Part shown: positions 34,070-43,408 of the stretch, piece after piece | Numbering within the stretch: position 1 is the stretch's first letter | How the letters are laid out: the number at the start of each line of letters is the position of its first letter | DNA from: Micromonospora peucetia | Lineage (GTDB): Bacteria > Actinomycetota > Actinomycetes > Mycobacteriales > Micromonosporaceae | Assembly: GCF_900091625.1 (NCBI RefSeq) | Contig: NZ_FMIC01000002.1 | Span: forward strand, 1,612,001-1,676,000 | DNA: 64,000 bases | Direction of reading: 5' to 3' | Program-made: the position numbers and the translations under genes | Notes under the pieces: model-generated | What the model was told of the DNA's origin: nothing | Databases searched by the model: none | Seen by the model: only the letters and a program-made list of their open reading frames with translations

Positions 34070-34410
34070 CTGTGTCCTCCTGTACCGAACGCTCGCGCCG
34101 GCCGGTGGAGACGCACCGACCCGGCGCCTGGATGCGGAGTCGCAAGCGCGCCACCCCACCCTGGCGGACCAGCGATGAACAGCCGTTCCCGCTGGCTGCG
34201 GGATGGATCACTTGCTGACAACCCGCGTACTGTAGCCCTCCACAGTGTTGGAGGTCACACCGAGGGGGCGCCGCATCTCGATGATCTTCGTCGCTGTGTT
34301 ATGAGGAAAAATCTGATATAGGAGTCCGTCCATGGCAAAGGGGCCGCGCCCCGGCGGGACACGGCCTCTCACGACGTACGACGCCCTCAGCGGGGCGGTG
34401 GAAGATCAGC
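34070..34410. other. hppA upstream region
   Basis: The 341-bp gap holds the probable hppA promoter on the minus strand: TACAGT (34229-34234, read on the minus strand) with a TGACCT/TGTGAC-like -35, giving a leader of about 155 nt. An inverted repeat CCTCCA-6-TGGAGG (34237-34254) lies between the two boxes and could be an operator. No RNA gene is recognised. Confidence 0.45.
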
Positions 34411-34845
34411 TCAACGGCCGACGGGCCAGACCATCCGCACCTCGGTGCCGACGCCCTCGTCGACCGGGCGGACCTGGAGATCCTCGACGAAACCGGCCAG
34501 CAGCGCGAAGCCGACGCCGGTGGTGAGGTCGTCCTCGTCGAGCGACTCGTTGGCGAGCTGGTCGGCGTTCAACGCGGCCAGGCCGAGACCGGCCTCGATC
34601 GGCGCGCGGTCGACGACGCGCACCGCGTACGCCCCCGTGTCGGACATCTCGACGAGCACCGGCTCGGGCACGCCGTACTGGCGGTGCAGGGCGACCGCGC
34701 GGGTGCACGCCTCGCCGATGGCCAGCCGCACCTCGTCGAGCAGTTCCTCGCGGACCCCGGCCCGCCGGGCGACCGCCACGCCGACCAGACGCGCGGTGCG
34801 CACGTGCACCGGGGCCGGCGAGAAGGAGAGCTTGACCGTGGCCAT
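34411..34845 (-). CDS. RsbW/SpoIIAB-like HATPase-fold anti-sigma factor, BldG partner
   Basis: A 144-aa GHKL-fold protein encoded directly after bldG with a TGATG overlap, as SCO3548 follows bldG in Streptomyces. The fold is suggested by LLDEVRLAIGEACTRAVALH and TTGVGFALLAGFVEDL. Key ATPase residues look changed: the N-box has EACTRAV where EAxxNAV is usual, and the DxGxG box is replaced by DRAP. It likely binds BldG and/or a sigma factor, but kinase activity is doubtful on sequence. Confidence 0.82.
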   Translation of the reverse strand: MATVKLSFSPAPVHVRTARLVGVAVARRAGVREELLDEVRLAIGEACTRAVALHRQYGVPEPVLVEMSDTGAYAVRVVDRAPIEAGLGLAALNADQLANESLDEDDLTTGVGFALLAGFVEDLQVRPVDEGVGTEVRMVWPVGR

Positions 34846-35201
34846 CAGGCGCCAGCGCCGGCCGGGCCGGCGCCGATCGCCGCGTCGACCGTGGGATGCA
34901 GCGGGAAGACCTGGTCGAGTGCGGTGATCCGGAAGATCTTGAGCAGCGGTTCCTTGTCGCAGACCAGCGCGAACGAGCCGCCGGCCGCGCGCAGCCGCTT
35001 GAGCGCGCCGACCAGCACGCCCAGCCCGGTGGAGTCGAGGAAGTCCACCCGGCCCAGGTCGACCACGACGTGGCGGGCACCACCGTCGACCAACTCAAGG
35101 AGCCGCTCCCGCAGCCGGGGGGCGGTGTAGACATCCACCTCACCACCGACTTCGAGCACCGTGTGCTCGCCCACGGTGCGGGTCGCCAGCGACAGCTCCA
35201 T
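34845..35201 (-). CDS. bldG: Anti-sigma factor antagonist BldG
   Basis: A 118-aa STAS-domain protein very close to Streptomyces BldG in the parts I can recall: [34 protein letters not shown] (phosphorylatable Ser57) and ILKIFRIT-like [17 protein letters not shown]. In Streptomyces it is essential for aerial growth and antibiotic production by partner switching with anti-sigma factors. ATG 35201 has GGAGG six bases upstream. It is divergent from the helicase gene, with 142 bp shared. Confidence 0.92.
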   Translation of the reverse strand: MELSLATRTVGEHTVLEVGGEVDVYTAPRLRERLLELVDGGARHVVVDLGRVDFLDSTGLGVLVGALKRLRAAGGSFALVCDKEPLLKIFRITALDQVFPLHPTVDAAIGAGPAGAGA

Positions 35202-35343
35202 CGGTCCTCCCCTCGCAAGAGCCGTAAACTCTCCTGGGCATCTAACCATCCCGCCGGACGACGGCTCTGCTCGCCAGCGGAGGCCTCCTCTTACCCCGAC
35301 CCCCGGCTTTTCATCTCCGAACACCAGTGCGAAAGTGCGAAAC

Positions 35344-37866
35344 GTGACCTCCGACAGCTTCAGCTCGGCACGTCTGCCGCCGCGCCACGACCTGAAGTCG
35401 TCGTCCGCAGCCACCGGATCCGCAGGTACCGGCACCGGGCGAACGCCGGCCGACCTGCTGGGCCGGCTGCGCACCCGCACCGGCGCCGACCCGGTCACCC
35501 ACGTCGAGCGGGTGCCGGCGCGAGCCGGCGAGCCCGCCCCGTGGCCGGACTGGGCGCCGGAGGAACTGCGCGCGGCGTTCGCCCGGCGCGGCGTGGTCGC
35601 GCCCTGGCGGCACCAGGCGGAGGCCGCCACCCTGGCGTACGACGGCCAGCACGTGGTGGTGGCCACCGGCACCGCGTCCGGCAAGTCCCTGGCCTACCAG
35701 CTTCCCGCGCTGGCCACCCTGCTCGCCGACCCCCGGGCCACCGTGCTCTATCTGGCGCCGACGAAGGCGCTCGCCGCCGACCAGTTGCGCGCCGTCGCCG
35801 CGCTCGAACTGGAGGGCGTACGCCCCGCCTGCTACGACGGGGACACCCCGCGCGCCGAACGGGAGTGGATCCGGCGGCACTCCCGGTTCGTGCTGACCAA
35901 CCCCGACATGCTGCACCACGGCATCCTGCCCGGGCACGCCCAGTGGTCCGGTTTCCTGCGCCGGCTCACATATGTGGTGATCGACGAGTGCCACACCTAC
36001 CGGGGGGTCTTCGGCTCGCACGTCGCACACGTGCTGCGCCGGCTGCGGCGGCAGTGCGCCCGGTTCCGGAGTACCCCCGTCTTCGTGCTGGCCTCGGCCA
36101 CGTCCGGCGACCCGGCGACGGCAGCCGGGCGACTCACCGGGCTGCCCGTGGCCGCCGTCACCGAGGACACCTCGCCGCGCGGCGGGGTGACGTTCGCGCT
36201 CTGGGAGCCGCCGCTGCTGCCGCCGGACTCCGCCGCGGACCAGCAGGCCGACCTAACCCAGGTCCGCCGGTCGGCGCTGCGGGAGACGGCCGACCTGCTC
36301 GCCGACACGGTCGCCGAGGGGGTACGCACGCTGGCCTTCGTGCGCTCCCGACGCGGCGCGGAGGTGGTCGCGGCGAACGCCCGCCGGTCGCTCGACGAGG
36401 CGGTGCCCGGGCTCGGCGACCGGGTGGCCGCCTACCGGGCCGGCTACCTGCGCGAGGAGCGACGCGAGCTGGAACGGGCACTGCTGCACGGCGACCTGCT
36501 CGGCCTCGCCTCGACCAACGCGCTGGAACTGGGCGTCGACCTGATCGGCCTCGACGCGGTGCTGATCTGCGGATACCCGGGCACCCGGGCCTCGCTGTGG
36601 CAGCAGGCCGGGCGGGCGGGGCGCTCCGGGCAGGAGGCGCTCGCCGTGCTGGTCGCCCGGGACGATCCGCTCGACACCTATCTCGTGCACCACCCCGAGG
36701 CGCTGTTCGGGCGCCCGGTGGAGGCGACCGTGCTCGACCCGGCCAACCCGTACGTGCTGGCCCCACAGCTCGCCTGCGCGGCGGTCGAGGCACCGCTGAC
36801 CCCGGCCGACCTGGCACTCTTCGGCGACGGGGCGAAGGAGGCGGTGGACCAACTGGTGGCCGCGGGGGCGCTGCGACAGCGGCCGACCGGCTGGTACTGG
36901 CGGCACCGGGAACGACCACAGGTGGACCTGCGCGGCGAGGGCGGGGCGCCGGTATGTGTGGTCGAGGCTGCGACCGGGCGGCTGCTCGGCACCGTTGACG
37001 GCGGCTCGTCGCACTTCCTGCTCCACCCCGGCGCGGTCTACCTGCACCAGGGCGTCTCGTACGTGGTCGACTCGCTCGACCTGGCCGACGGGTGCGCGCT
37101 GGTGCACCCCGAGGAGCCGGACTGGTCCACCCACGCCCGCGACGTCACCTCGCTGTCGGTGGTGTCGGTCCGCTCGTACGTGGACGCCGGGCCCGTCGGG
37201 CTCTTCCTCGGCGAGGTCGACGTGACCAGCCAGGTGGTGTCGTACCAGCGGCGGCGGATCGCCACCGGCGAGGTCATCGACACCCGCCCGCTGGACCTGC
37301 CGGCCCGGGAACTGCGCACGGTCGCGGTCTGGTTCACCCTGTCACCGCAGTCCCTGACCACTGCCGGCGTGCAGCCCGCCGATGTGCCGGGCGCGCTGCA
37401 CGCCGCCGAGCACGCCGCGATCGGCCTGCTGCCGCTCACCGCCACCTGTGACCGCTGGGACATCGGCGGGCTCTCCACGGCGGTTCACCCGGACACCGAG
37501 GCCCCGACGGTCTTCGTCTACGACGGGCACCCGGGCGGGGCTGGTTTCGCCGAGCGTGCGTACGGGACGGCGGCGGCCTGGCTGCGCGCCACCCGGGACG
37601 CGATCGCGGAGTGCGGCTGCGAGGCGGGCTGCCCGTCCTGCGTGCAGTCCCCGAAGTGCGGCAACGGCAACAACCCGCTCTCCAAGCCGGACGCGGTCCG
37701 GGTGCTGGACGTGGTGCTCGCCAACCTGCCCGACGCCGTACCGGCACCCCGCTCGCCCGGCAGCCCGGACGGCGGCCCGTCCGGTGGTTCGGACGGTGGG
37801 CCGGCCCGGACGGTAGGGACAGGTTCGGGTGCCGACCTCGTCCTGGGCGGCGGAAAGCAGGCATAG
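35344..37866 (+). CDS. DECH-box helicase, MrfA/YprA-like with DUF1998 and Cys cluster
   Basis: An 840-aa SF2 helicase. Motif I is [13 protein letters not shown], motif [12 protein letters not shown] (DECH), and motif VI region [15 protein letters not shown]1998 region and the zinc-type cluster [16 protein letters not shown] near the C-terminus match the MrfA mitomycin-repair helicase group and the 'helicase/secretion neighbourhood' helicase (Rv3649). The gene lies beside bldG and near Tad genes as in other actinobacteria. GTG 35344 is preferred; GTG 35335 is possible. The Gly/Ser/Pro-rich tail is probably disordered. Confidence 0.87.
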   Translation: MTSDSFSSARLPPRHDLKSSSAATGSAGTGTGRTPADLLGRLRTRTGADPVTHVERVPARAGEPAPWPDWAPEELRAAFARRGVVAPWRHQAEAATLAYDGQHVVVATGTASGKSLAYQLPALATLLADPRATVLYLAPTKALAADQLRAVAALELEGVRPACYDGDTPRAEREWIRRHSRFVLTNPDMLHHGILPGHAQWSGFLRRLTYVVIDECHTYRGVFGSHVAHVLRRLRRQCARFRSTPVFVLASATSGDPATAAGRLTGLPVAAVTEDTSPRGGVTFALWEPPLLPPDSAADQQADLTQVRRSALRETADLLADTVAEGVRTLAFVRSRRGAEVVAANARRSLDEAVPGLGDRVAAYRAGYLREERRELERALLHGDLLGLASTNALELGVDLIGLDAVLICGYPGTRASLWQQAGRAGRSGQEALAVLVARDDPLDTYLVHHPEALFGRPVEATVLDPANPYVLAPQLACAAVEAPLTPADLALFGDGAKEAVDQLVAAGALRQRPTGWYWRHRERPQVDLRGEGGAPVCVVEAATGRLLGTVDGGSSHFLLHPGAVYLHQGVSYVVDSLDLADGCALVHPEEPDWSTHARDVTSLSVVSVRSYVDAGPVGLFLGEVDVTSQVVSYQRRRIATGEVIDTRPLDLPARELRTVAVWFTLSPQSLTTAGVQPADVPGALHAAEHAAIGLLPLTATCDRWDIGGLSTAVHPDTEAPTVFVYDGHPGGAGFAERAYGTAAAWLRATRDAIAECGCEAGCPSCVQSPKCGNGNNPLSKPDAVRVLDVVLANLPDAVPAPRSPGSPDGGPSGGSDGGPARTVGTGSGADLVLGGGKQA

Positions 37867-37894
37867 AACCGCTCCGATTGGGGCAAGTGACGGC

Positions 37895-37908
37895 ATGGGA
37901 GCGCTTCC
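37895..37908. promoter_or_regulatory. CebR-like LacI-family operator
   Basis: TGGGAGCGCTTCCA differs by one base from TGGGAGCGCTCCCA, the published CebR cellobiose-repressor box of Streptomyces. It lies 50 bp upstream of the GTG of the 68-aa gene. Control by a LacI-family sugar repressor is inferred only. Confidence 0.5.
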
Positions 37909-37957
37909 ATCAGCGCTCTTGAATCACCTAGCCGTCCTTCCCGCCGAAGGAGGAGTC

Positions 37958-38164
37958 GTGGCCGACACCATCGCCGAGACCGTCGACCTGCTCTACACGA
38001 TCGACCAGGAGAAGCTCACCCCCGACCAGCAGATCGCCCTGGGTTCCGCGCTGGCCACCCTGGCGCAGGCCGAACGTCTGGAGCAGATCAACGAGCGGCT
38101 GCGCGGCATTCACCAGGTCCTCAACACATGGGCGCTCAAGGCGACCGTCGACGGGAGCCGGTGA
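37958..38164 (+). CDS. Small conserved-looking protein, 68 aa
   Basis: The gene starts at GTG 37958 after a very strong GGAGGAG. It encodes an acidic helical protein (VADTIAETVDLLYTIDQEKL, TPDQQIALGSALATLAQAER, LEQINERLRGIHQVLNTWAL) with no Cys and no membrane segment, probably a coiled dimer. No family is recognised. The CebR-like box and strong SD suggest regulated, efficient expression. Confidence 0.7.
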   Translation: MADTIAETVDLLYTIDQEKLTPDQQIALGSALATLAQAERLEQINERLRGIHQVLNTWALKATVDGSR

Positions 38165-38613
38165 CCCGTGGAACACCACGGGCGGGGAGACACCCGTGCT
38201 GTTCCACTCACGCCCCGCGCCGAGCGGGCCTCTGAGGGCGGGCTCGGTCAGGGGCGTTCGGTGACGGAGTTGACGAACGCGCGGGGCGACAGGTCGCGGA
38301 TAGCCGGAAACGAGACGCGTGGCCGGTCCGGTCCATCGGCACCGGCCCGGCCCGTACCAGCGGCCCGGCCGGCACCGCCCGGTCCGATCCGCACCACCGG
38401 TCCAGTCCGGCACAACCGGCAGACCGCACCACCGGTCCGGTCCGGCACAACCAGCGGACCGGACAGCCGGGCCTGGGCGGGTGGCGTCTCGGCTCGGAAC
38501 CGCCCCGTTCGTGGTGGGCGGGGCCGCGTGGCCTACCGGGGGAGGGGCGCACGGCCTGTCTGCGGCGTGGTTGAAGCTGTGCGACACTCCGGCGACCCCT
38601 CGAAGGAGATCTC
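38165..38613. other. Intergenic stretch with 27-bp direct repeat
   Basis: The 449-bp gap contains two copies of a 27-bp sequence, 38391-38417 and 38426-38452 (26 of 27 identical; core CACCGGTCCxGTCCGGCACA). They lie in a Pro/Arg/Gly-type low-complexity background with no plausible coding frame. The 3' end holds the SD (AAGGAG) of the LURP-one gene. Confidence 0.6.
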
Positions 38614-39192
38614 ATGCACCCCGACAACTTGCAGGCCCAGCAGCAGTTCCACATCCGGCAGCGGATCCGGATGATGGTCAACCAGTACGAGGTCCACGCC
38701 GTCGCACCGGACGGCTCCGAAGCCGGGCTGCTGGCGTTCGCCCAGCAGAAGCGGCTCGCCTTCAAGGAGCAGGTGACGATCTACACCGACGACTCGAAGC
38801 AGCAGCCACTGCTCGGGTTCAAGGCCCGCCAGCGCCTCGACATCGGCGCCACGTACGACGTGACCGACCACGCCGGCACCCCGATCGGCCTGTTCCGCAA
38901 GGACTTCGCCCAGTCCCTGCTGCGGTCCACCTGGCACGTCGAGCAGGCCGGCCTGCCGCAGGTCACCGGCCAGGAGCGCAGCATGCCGGTGGCGCTGCTG
39001 CGCCGGTTCGTCGACTCGCTGTCCTGGCTGCCGTACCACTTCGACTTCGTCGCGGGCGGCCAGCCGGTCTTCTCCGTCATCAAGAAGTGGGGCCTGCGCG
39101 ACCGGTATGTCGTCGAGATCCAGCACCCGCAGGTCGACCGCCGCCTCGTGATCGCGATGGCCATCGGCCTCGACGCCCTCCAGGGACGCTGA
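38614..39192 (+). CDS. LURP-one-related / tubby-like fold protein
   Basis: A 192-aa soluble protein. The sequence FHIRQRIRMMVNQYEVHAV with repeated short strands (LAFKEQVTIYTDD, LLGFKARQRLDIGATYDVTD) and a final helix ending MAIGLDALQGR fits the LURP-one/YxjI tubby-like beta-barrel family. Members may bind phospholipid or act as scaffolds; none has a settled bacterial function. The SD AAGGAG is at a normal distance from ATG 38614. Confidence 0.75.
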   Translation: MHPDNLQAQQQFHIRQRIRMMVNQYEVHAVAPDGSEAGLLAFAQQKRLAFKEQVTIYTDDSKQQPLLGFKARQRLDIGATYDVTDHAGTPIGLFRKDFAQSLLRSTWHVEQAGLPQVTGQERSMPVALLRRFVDSLSWLPYHFDFVAGGQPVFSVIKKWGLRDRYVVEIQHPQVDRRLVIAMAIGLDALQGR

Positions 39193-39350
39193 TCCGCCCG
39201 GGTCGGGGTGTCGACTCCCGTCGCCCCGGCCCGGCCCGCCGCACGCCCAGCGCTGATCACGGCTGGACGGGTTTGTGGCAATCGCGGACGCCTATCCGTG
39301 AATGCGCGCGCCGCCTCCTGCCCGGATTGACGTGAAGTAGTCTCGCGCCC

Positions 39351-40295
39351 ATGGTCGAACGGGTGAGAGTTGCGGTTGCGGGTGCTGGTAACAACACATC
39401 AGCGCTGGTGCAGGGGATTGCTTTCTACCGCCAGACCGGCAGCCTGTCGGGCATTCGCAGTCCGATGATCGATGGCCTCGGGGTTGGTGACATCGACTTC
39501 GTCGCGGCTTTCGCCATATCCGAGCAGAAGATCGGCAAGGACCTGACCGAAGCGATCTTCATGCCGCCGAACAACTTTCCTCGTCTCGACTGCGATCTCC
39601 CGAAGGCGAATGTCTCCGTGACCAGGGGCCTTGTCGACGGGAATGAGGTGGATCGGGTGGCAGCGGCGCTGGCAGGGGCGGAGGTGTTGCTCTATTCGGC
39701 ACCGAGCGGCCGACCGGAGACGGCCCGGGCCTACGCCGAAGCCGCCTGCGAAGCCGGTGTCGCCTTCATCAACACCACGTCCGACGCGATAGCCCGCGAT
39801 CCGATCTGGATGACTCGATTCGAGGCGGCCGGCCTGCCGTTGCTCGGTGATGACCTGGCCAGCCAGTTTGGCACCTCGGTGGTGCACAACACGTTGCTGC
39901 GGTTGCTTGAGGAGCGGGGTGTCACCCTGGTCAGCTCCTACCAGGTCAATCTGGGAGGCACGGAAGACTTCCGTAACCTCGTCGAGAACCCCAACACCAA
40001 GAAGCAGTCCAAGCTCAACGCACTGACGGCGGCTGACAAGGTCCAACTGGCTCCGCTCGGTTACCTGTCGCATCTCAAGTCACAGAAGGTGGCGCACCTC
40101 AACATCGAGGCGCAGGGTTGGGGTGGGACGGCGGTGAGCCTTGACGTGAAGCTGAAGGTGCACGACCCGAGTGGCGCTGCCGGCGTCAACATCGATCTGA
40201 TCCGTATCGCGGCGAGTGCGCTCCGAGGCGGGCGTGGCGGCTATCCCGTCGAGGCGTCGTCGCTACTCAAGTCCCCGCCTGGAACAGCGATCTGA
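39351..40295 (+). CDS. Inositol-3-phosphate synthase-like protein, short form
   Basis: A 314-aa NAD-dependent protein of the myo-inositol-1-phosphate synthase family. It shows the dinucleotide loop GAGNNTSALVQG, FINTTSDAIARDP, GDDLASQFGTSVVH and QVNLGGTEDF. It is about 50 residues shorter than mycobacterial Ino1 (367 aa), and its C-terminus ends soon after GGYPVEASSLLKSPP. It converts glucose-6-P to inositol-P if active; a secondary-metabolism paralog is possible. A leaderless start is likely (TAGTCT seven bases before ATG). Its base use is visibly less GC-rich than neighbours and it splits the helicase from the Tad genes. Confidence 0.8.
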   Translation: MVERVRVAVAGAGNNTSALVQGIAFYRQTGSLSGIRSPMIDGLGVGDIDFVAAFAISEQKIGKDLTEAIFMPPNNFPRLDCDLPKANVSVTRGLVDGNEVDRVAAALAGAEVLLYSAPSGRPETARAYAEAACEAGVAFINTTSDAIARDPIWMTRFEAAGLPLLGDDLASQFGTSVVHNTLLRLLEERGVTLVSSYQVNLGGTEDFRNLVENPNTKKQSKLNALTAADKVQLAPLGYLSHLKSQKVAHLNIEAQGWGGTAVSLDVKLKVHDPSGAAGVNIDLIRIAASALRGGRGGYPVEASSLLKSPPGTAI

Positions 40296-40384
40296 CCGCC
40301 GATCCGCTGTGGGAGCCGCGATCGTGTCAGGGACCTTGGATTCCACACCTCGAAGAGCGATACCAGCCACAATCGGCTCCCCAC

Positions 40385-40813
40385 TCAGCCGCGTACCGGG
40401 CCGGCGCGGGCGCTGGCCGTCGCGACCCGCGCCAGGCCGGGCAGCGGGGTGACGGCAACCTCCGCGGTCACCAGGACGTCGAGGCCGTCGAGCCGGCAGG
40501 CAAGCAGCCGTCCACCGTTGGCGGCGGCGATCTCGGCAGCCCGCCCGCAGGCGGCCGGCTCACCCAGCAGGACCCCGCCGGCACCGGCCAGCGCTCCGAA
40601 GTCCGCCGCCACCCGGGCCTGTTGCCGGGCCTCCCGGGCCGTGCCGACGGCGGCGCCGAACAACCCGACCAGGACGAACGCCAACCCCACGGCGAGCACG
40701 CAGACGGTCGCCCCACCACGCTCCCCCGCGCGGCGCACCGCGCTTTCAACATCTCTCCGCCCGGCCGCCGCGCTGCCCCGCGCTTCCGCCCGCCCCTCGG
40801 GGCGCCCGCTCAC
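40385..40813 (-). CDS. TadE-like protein of the helicase/secretion neighbourhood (Rv3654c-like)
   Basis: A 142-aa protein with a hydrophilic Arg/Gly N-terminus, one transmembrane segment (ATVCVLAVGLAFVLVGLFGA) and then an Ala-rich pseudopilin-like helix (RQQARVAADFGALAGAGGVL). This is the Rv3654c type. Its start overlaps the TadE stop as ATGA. It is the last gene of the seven-gene leftward Tad operon and probably a minor pilin or pilin-related exported protein. Confidence 0.78.
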   Translation of the reverse strand: MSGRPEGRAEARGSAAAGRRDVESAVRRAGERGGATVCVLAVGLAFVLVGLFGAAVGTAREARQQARVAADFGALAGAGGVLLGEPAACGRAAEIAAANGGRLLACRLDGLDVLVTAEVAVTPLPGLARVATASARAGPVRG

Positions 40814-41208
40814 GGTCCGTCCTCCGCAGCCCCGGGGGCCGGGGTGGCGGGCCCCGCGACCCCGGGCTCCAGGGCGGCGACCGCCGTCGCGGTGACGGAG
40901 ATCCGGGGCAGCCGGGAGCCGAGCGCGCGTACGGGTGCGCGGACGGTGGCGACGACCCGCTGACCGTCGAAGGTGACGGTCACCTCGGCGCCCGCCGGGA
41001 TCGCGGCGGCAGCGGCGGTCGCCCCGTCGGCACCCCGGGAGGCGGCCAGCGCCGCCTCCCGGGCCGCGTGCAGGCAGCCCGCCCTCGTGCCGACGGCGTT
41101 GACCGCCGACAGGCCGGCGAACAGGAGCAGCAGGAGCGCCGGCAGGCCGGCTGCCAGTTCGGCAGTGAAGGAACCCCGGTCACGGCCGGCCGACCGGCGC
41201 CGGGTCAC
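40810..41208 (-). CDS. TadE family minor pseudopilin
   Basis: A 132-aa protein. The N-terminal RGSFTAELAAGLPALLLLLFAG is the pseudopilin segment with the invariant Glu five residues into the hydrophobic helix, as in TadE. Small residues and one Cys follow. GTG 41208 overlaps the pilin stop as GTGA. It likely assembles into or initiates the Flp pilus. Confidence 0.8.
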   Translation of the reverse strand: MTRRRSAGRDRGSFTAELAAGLPALLLLLFAGLSAVNAVGTRAGCLHAAREAALAASRGADGATAAAAAIPAGAEVTVTFDGQRVVATVRAPVRALGSRLPRISVTATAVAALEPGVAGPATPAPGAAEDGP

Positions 41209-41372
41209 TTCAGTGCCCGGTCGATGACGGCGGTCAACGCGGACTGCACGTTGCCCGACGTCAGCACCTTCAGCAGGATCCCGGCGAAGGCGACCGCGGC
41301 GAGCGTGCCGACGGCGTACTCGGCGGTGTTCATCCCGGCGTCCCCGCGCAGGCGGGCCAACAGTTTGCGCAC
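41205..41372 (-). CDS. Flp-type pilin / DUF4244 small protein
   Basis: A 55-aa pilin candidate missed by length cut-offs. From GTG 41372 it reads VRKLLARLRGDAGMNTAEYA followed by a hydrophobic helix VGTLAAVAFAGILLKVL. The G-(x)-NTAEYAVG stretch matches the prepilin cleavage zone with the Glu at +5, as in DUF4244/Flp pilins. AAGGGA lies upstream. Its stop overlaps TadE as GTGA, and the TadC gene ends 24 bp upstream. No prepilin peptidase is encoded nearby. Confidence 0.78.
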   Translation of the reverse strand: MRKLLARLRGDAGMNTAEYAVGTLAAVAFAGILLKVLTSGNVQSALTAVIDRALK

Positions 41373-41396
41373 GTTCTCGTCCCTTCTCGAAGCGGG

Positions 41397-42176
41397 TCAG
41401 AGCACGTCGCCGAGGACGGCGACGATCACCGGCACCAGGCCGGCGAGAATGAAGGCCGGCAGGAAGCAGAGCCCCAGCGGCAGCACGATGAGCACGCCGG
41501 CGCGGCGGGCAGCCGCCTCCGCAGCCGTGGACCGGTCGGCGCGCAGGTCGTCGGCGAGTCGGGTCAGCGCGCCGGCCAGCGCGGCTCCGCTGTTCGCGCT
41601 GCGCAGCACGGCGGCCGTCAACCGTTCGGCCCCCGGCACCGCCGCGAGCGGGGCCCACGCCTCTTCGGGGCCCCCACCGAGCCGCAGTAACCGGCCGACC
41701 CGGGCGAGCCGGTCGGCGAGCGGCCCGTCGAGCGCCTCCGCCACGGCCTGGATCGACCTGTCGACCGGCGCTCCCGCCCGCATCGTCGCCGCCAGCAGGT
41801 CGGCAGCGAGTGGCAGATCGGCTGCCTCCCGCAACCGCCGGTTACGCACCGCCGGCGGCTCGATCCGGCGGAGCAGCCGGTCGAGCAGCACCGCCGCCGG
41901 CAGGGCCACCACCGCACCGGGCCAGCCGCCGACGACGACGGCCACGGCGACCCCACCCAGACCGGCGGCGACGCGGATGGTGTCCGGCCGCCGCCGGCCG
42001 TCCGTCGCGTCGTCCTCGGGACCGCCCCGGCGGCGGGGCGAGGTGGCCGGGCGTACGCCGATCGGCGCCCCGCGCAGCGCACGCAGCCGACGCAGGGGCC
42101 GCCGGCCCGCCACGAGCATCGCGGCGAGCAGGGCGACCGTCACCACCAGGCCCGCTGCCAGCACTGCCCGGGGCAT
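41397..42176 (-). CDS. tadC: TadC-like pilus assembly membrane protein (T2SS F family)
   Basis: A 259-aa protein with N-terminal and central membrane segments and the T2SSF domain: PLAADLLAATMRAGAPVDRS, LLRLGGGPEEAWAPLA and a final pair of hydrophobic helices (VLIVLPLGLCFLPAFILAGL). It forms, with TadB, the inner-membrane platform on which TadA drives pilus assembly. ATG 42176 overlaps the TadB stop as TGATG. Confidence 0.85.
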   Translation of the reverse strand: MPRAVLAAGLVVTVALLAAMLVAGRRPLRRLRALRGAPIGVRPATSPRRRGGPEDDATDGRRRPDTIRVAAGLGGVAVAVVVGGWPGAVVALPAAVLLDRLLRRIEPPAVRNRRLREAADLPLAADLLAATMRAGAPVDRSIQAVAEALDGPLADRLARVGRLLRLGGGPEEAWAPLAAVPGAERLTAAVLRSANSGAALAGALTRLADDLRADRSTAAEAAARRAGVLIVLPLGLCFLPAFILAGLVPVIVAVLGDVL

Positions 42177-43408
42177 CAGTTCACCCGGCCCGGCGTCGCA
42201 CCGAGCCGCTCGGCCCAGAACAGCCCCGCGACCTGGAGGGCGATGGCGACGACCGCGCACGCACCACCGACGGGGGTGTGCAGCAGCACCGCCACCGGGT
42301 CGACGCCGATGCCGTAGCCGAGCCCGATACCGCCGAGCGGCAGGGCGGCGAGCAGCAGGGCGGTGGCCCGCGCCCCGGCTGCCTGGGCGTCCGCCGCAGC
42401 CAACCCCCGGTCGCTCGAGCGGGCATCCGCCTCGATCCGCTCCAGCAGCTCGGCCAACGGTGCGCCCGTCTGGTCGGCGAGGCGTACGGCCGCCCGGGCC
42501 AGTGCATCGAGTCGCCCGGCCCCGCCCCGCTCGGCGCCGGCCGCCGCGTTGGCGCCCGAGAACTCACCATCGGGCTGCGGCGGCCCGGGAGTGAGCCGCT
42601 CGGCGGCGACCGGCACCGGCAGGCCGGCCCGGAGGTCCGCGGCCAGGCCGCATAGCTGGTCCAGTTGGTGCTGCCGGGCCCGCACGGCGTACCGGCCGGT
42701 GCGCCGTCGCAGCAGCGCGCGAGCGACCAATGTGCCGTAGGCGCCGACGGCCACCGCCGCGACCGGGCCGGCCAGCAGCATGCCGGCGCCGGCGCCGAGC
42801 GACGCGGCGAGCAGCAGGGTGCGCCGGGGCGACCGGGTGAGTACGTCCGACCGGAGCCACCCGGACCGTTGCTCCTCGCCCGACGGGTTGGTCACCGCTC
42901 CGGGCCGCCGGGGTGTGGCAGCCGTCGGGGCCGGCGTTCCACCGGGGCGGCGGCTGTCCCGCCGCTCGGGTGGCCGGAGTCGAGCGGGAGCGCCGTCGCC
43001 GGGCCGGCCCGGTCCCGCAGGTCGGGACGCGCCACGGTTCTCCCCCGCCGGCCAGGGCGACCCGTCCACCGCGACCCGTGTCGCCCGCAGGGCAGAGCCG
43101 CCCGCCTCGCGCTGTTCCACGGGAGCGTCGCCGGCCGGGGGCTGCCGGTGCCGTACCCGGAATTCGTCGGCCGCGCGGTCGGCGGGCTGGGGGCACGCCG
43201 GTTCGGCCTGGCCCGGGCGGCTTCGGTCGAGGGCCTGACCGGGTGTCCGGCGCAGCTCGGCGATCCACTCGACGAGCGGGTCCTCCGCGCCGGTGCGCGC
43301 GCCGAAGGCCAGCACGCCCCGCCGGATCCGGCTGCCGCGCAGCGCCCCGGCCACCAGCACGGCCGCCAGAACCGGAAGCAGCGCCATCAACGCGTTTGGG
43401 GCGGTCAC
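42176..43408 (-). CDS. tadB: TadB-like pilus assembly membrane protein (T2SS F family)
   Basis: A 410-aa protein. It has an N-terminal membrane segment (ALMALLPVLAAVLVAGALR), then a 110-residue Pro/Arg/Gly-rich insertion, then further segments and a T2SSF-type domain (LDQLCGLAADLRAGLPVPVA, LARAAVRLADQTGAPLAELL). GTG 43408 overlaps the TadA stop as GTGA. The long disordered insertion is unusual and probably cytoplasmic. Confidence 0.82.
   Translation of the reverse strand: MTAPNALMALLPVLAAVLVAGALRGSRIRRGVLAFGARTGAEDPLVEWIAELRRTPGQALDRSRPGQAEPACPQPADRAADEFRVRHRQPPAGDAPVEQREAGGSALRATRVAVDGSPWPAGENRGASRPAGPGRPGDGAPARLRPPERRDSRRPGGTPAPTAATPRRPGAVTNPSGEEQRSGWLRSDVLTRSPRRTLLLAASLGAGAGMLLAGPVAAVAVGAYGTLVARALLRRRTGRYAVRARQHQLDQLCGLAADLRAGLPVPVAAERLTPGPPQPDGEFSGANAAAGAERGGAGRLDALARAAVRLADQTGAPLAELLERIEADARSSDRGLAAADAQAAGARATALLLAALPLGGIGLGYGIGVDPVAVLLHTPVGGACAVVAIALQVAGLFWAERLGATPGRVN

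Noticed and set aside
31688..34321. 877-codon plus-strand frame opposite hppA
   Set aside because: Antisense shadow rich in His/Arg/Gly/Asp, with no recognisable fold.
34332..34526. Plus-strand ORF starting MAKGPRPGG with a good AGGAG upstream
   Set aside because: The frame runs into antisense of the BldG-partner gene and has a low-complexity Arg/Pro end; nothing supports it beyond the SD.
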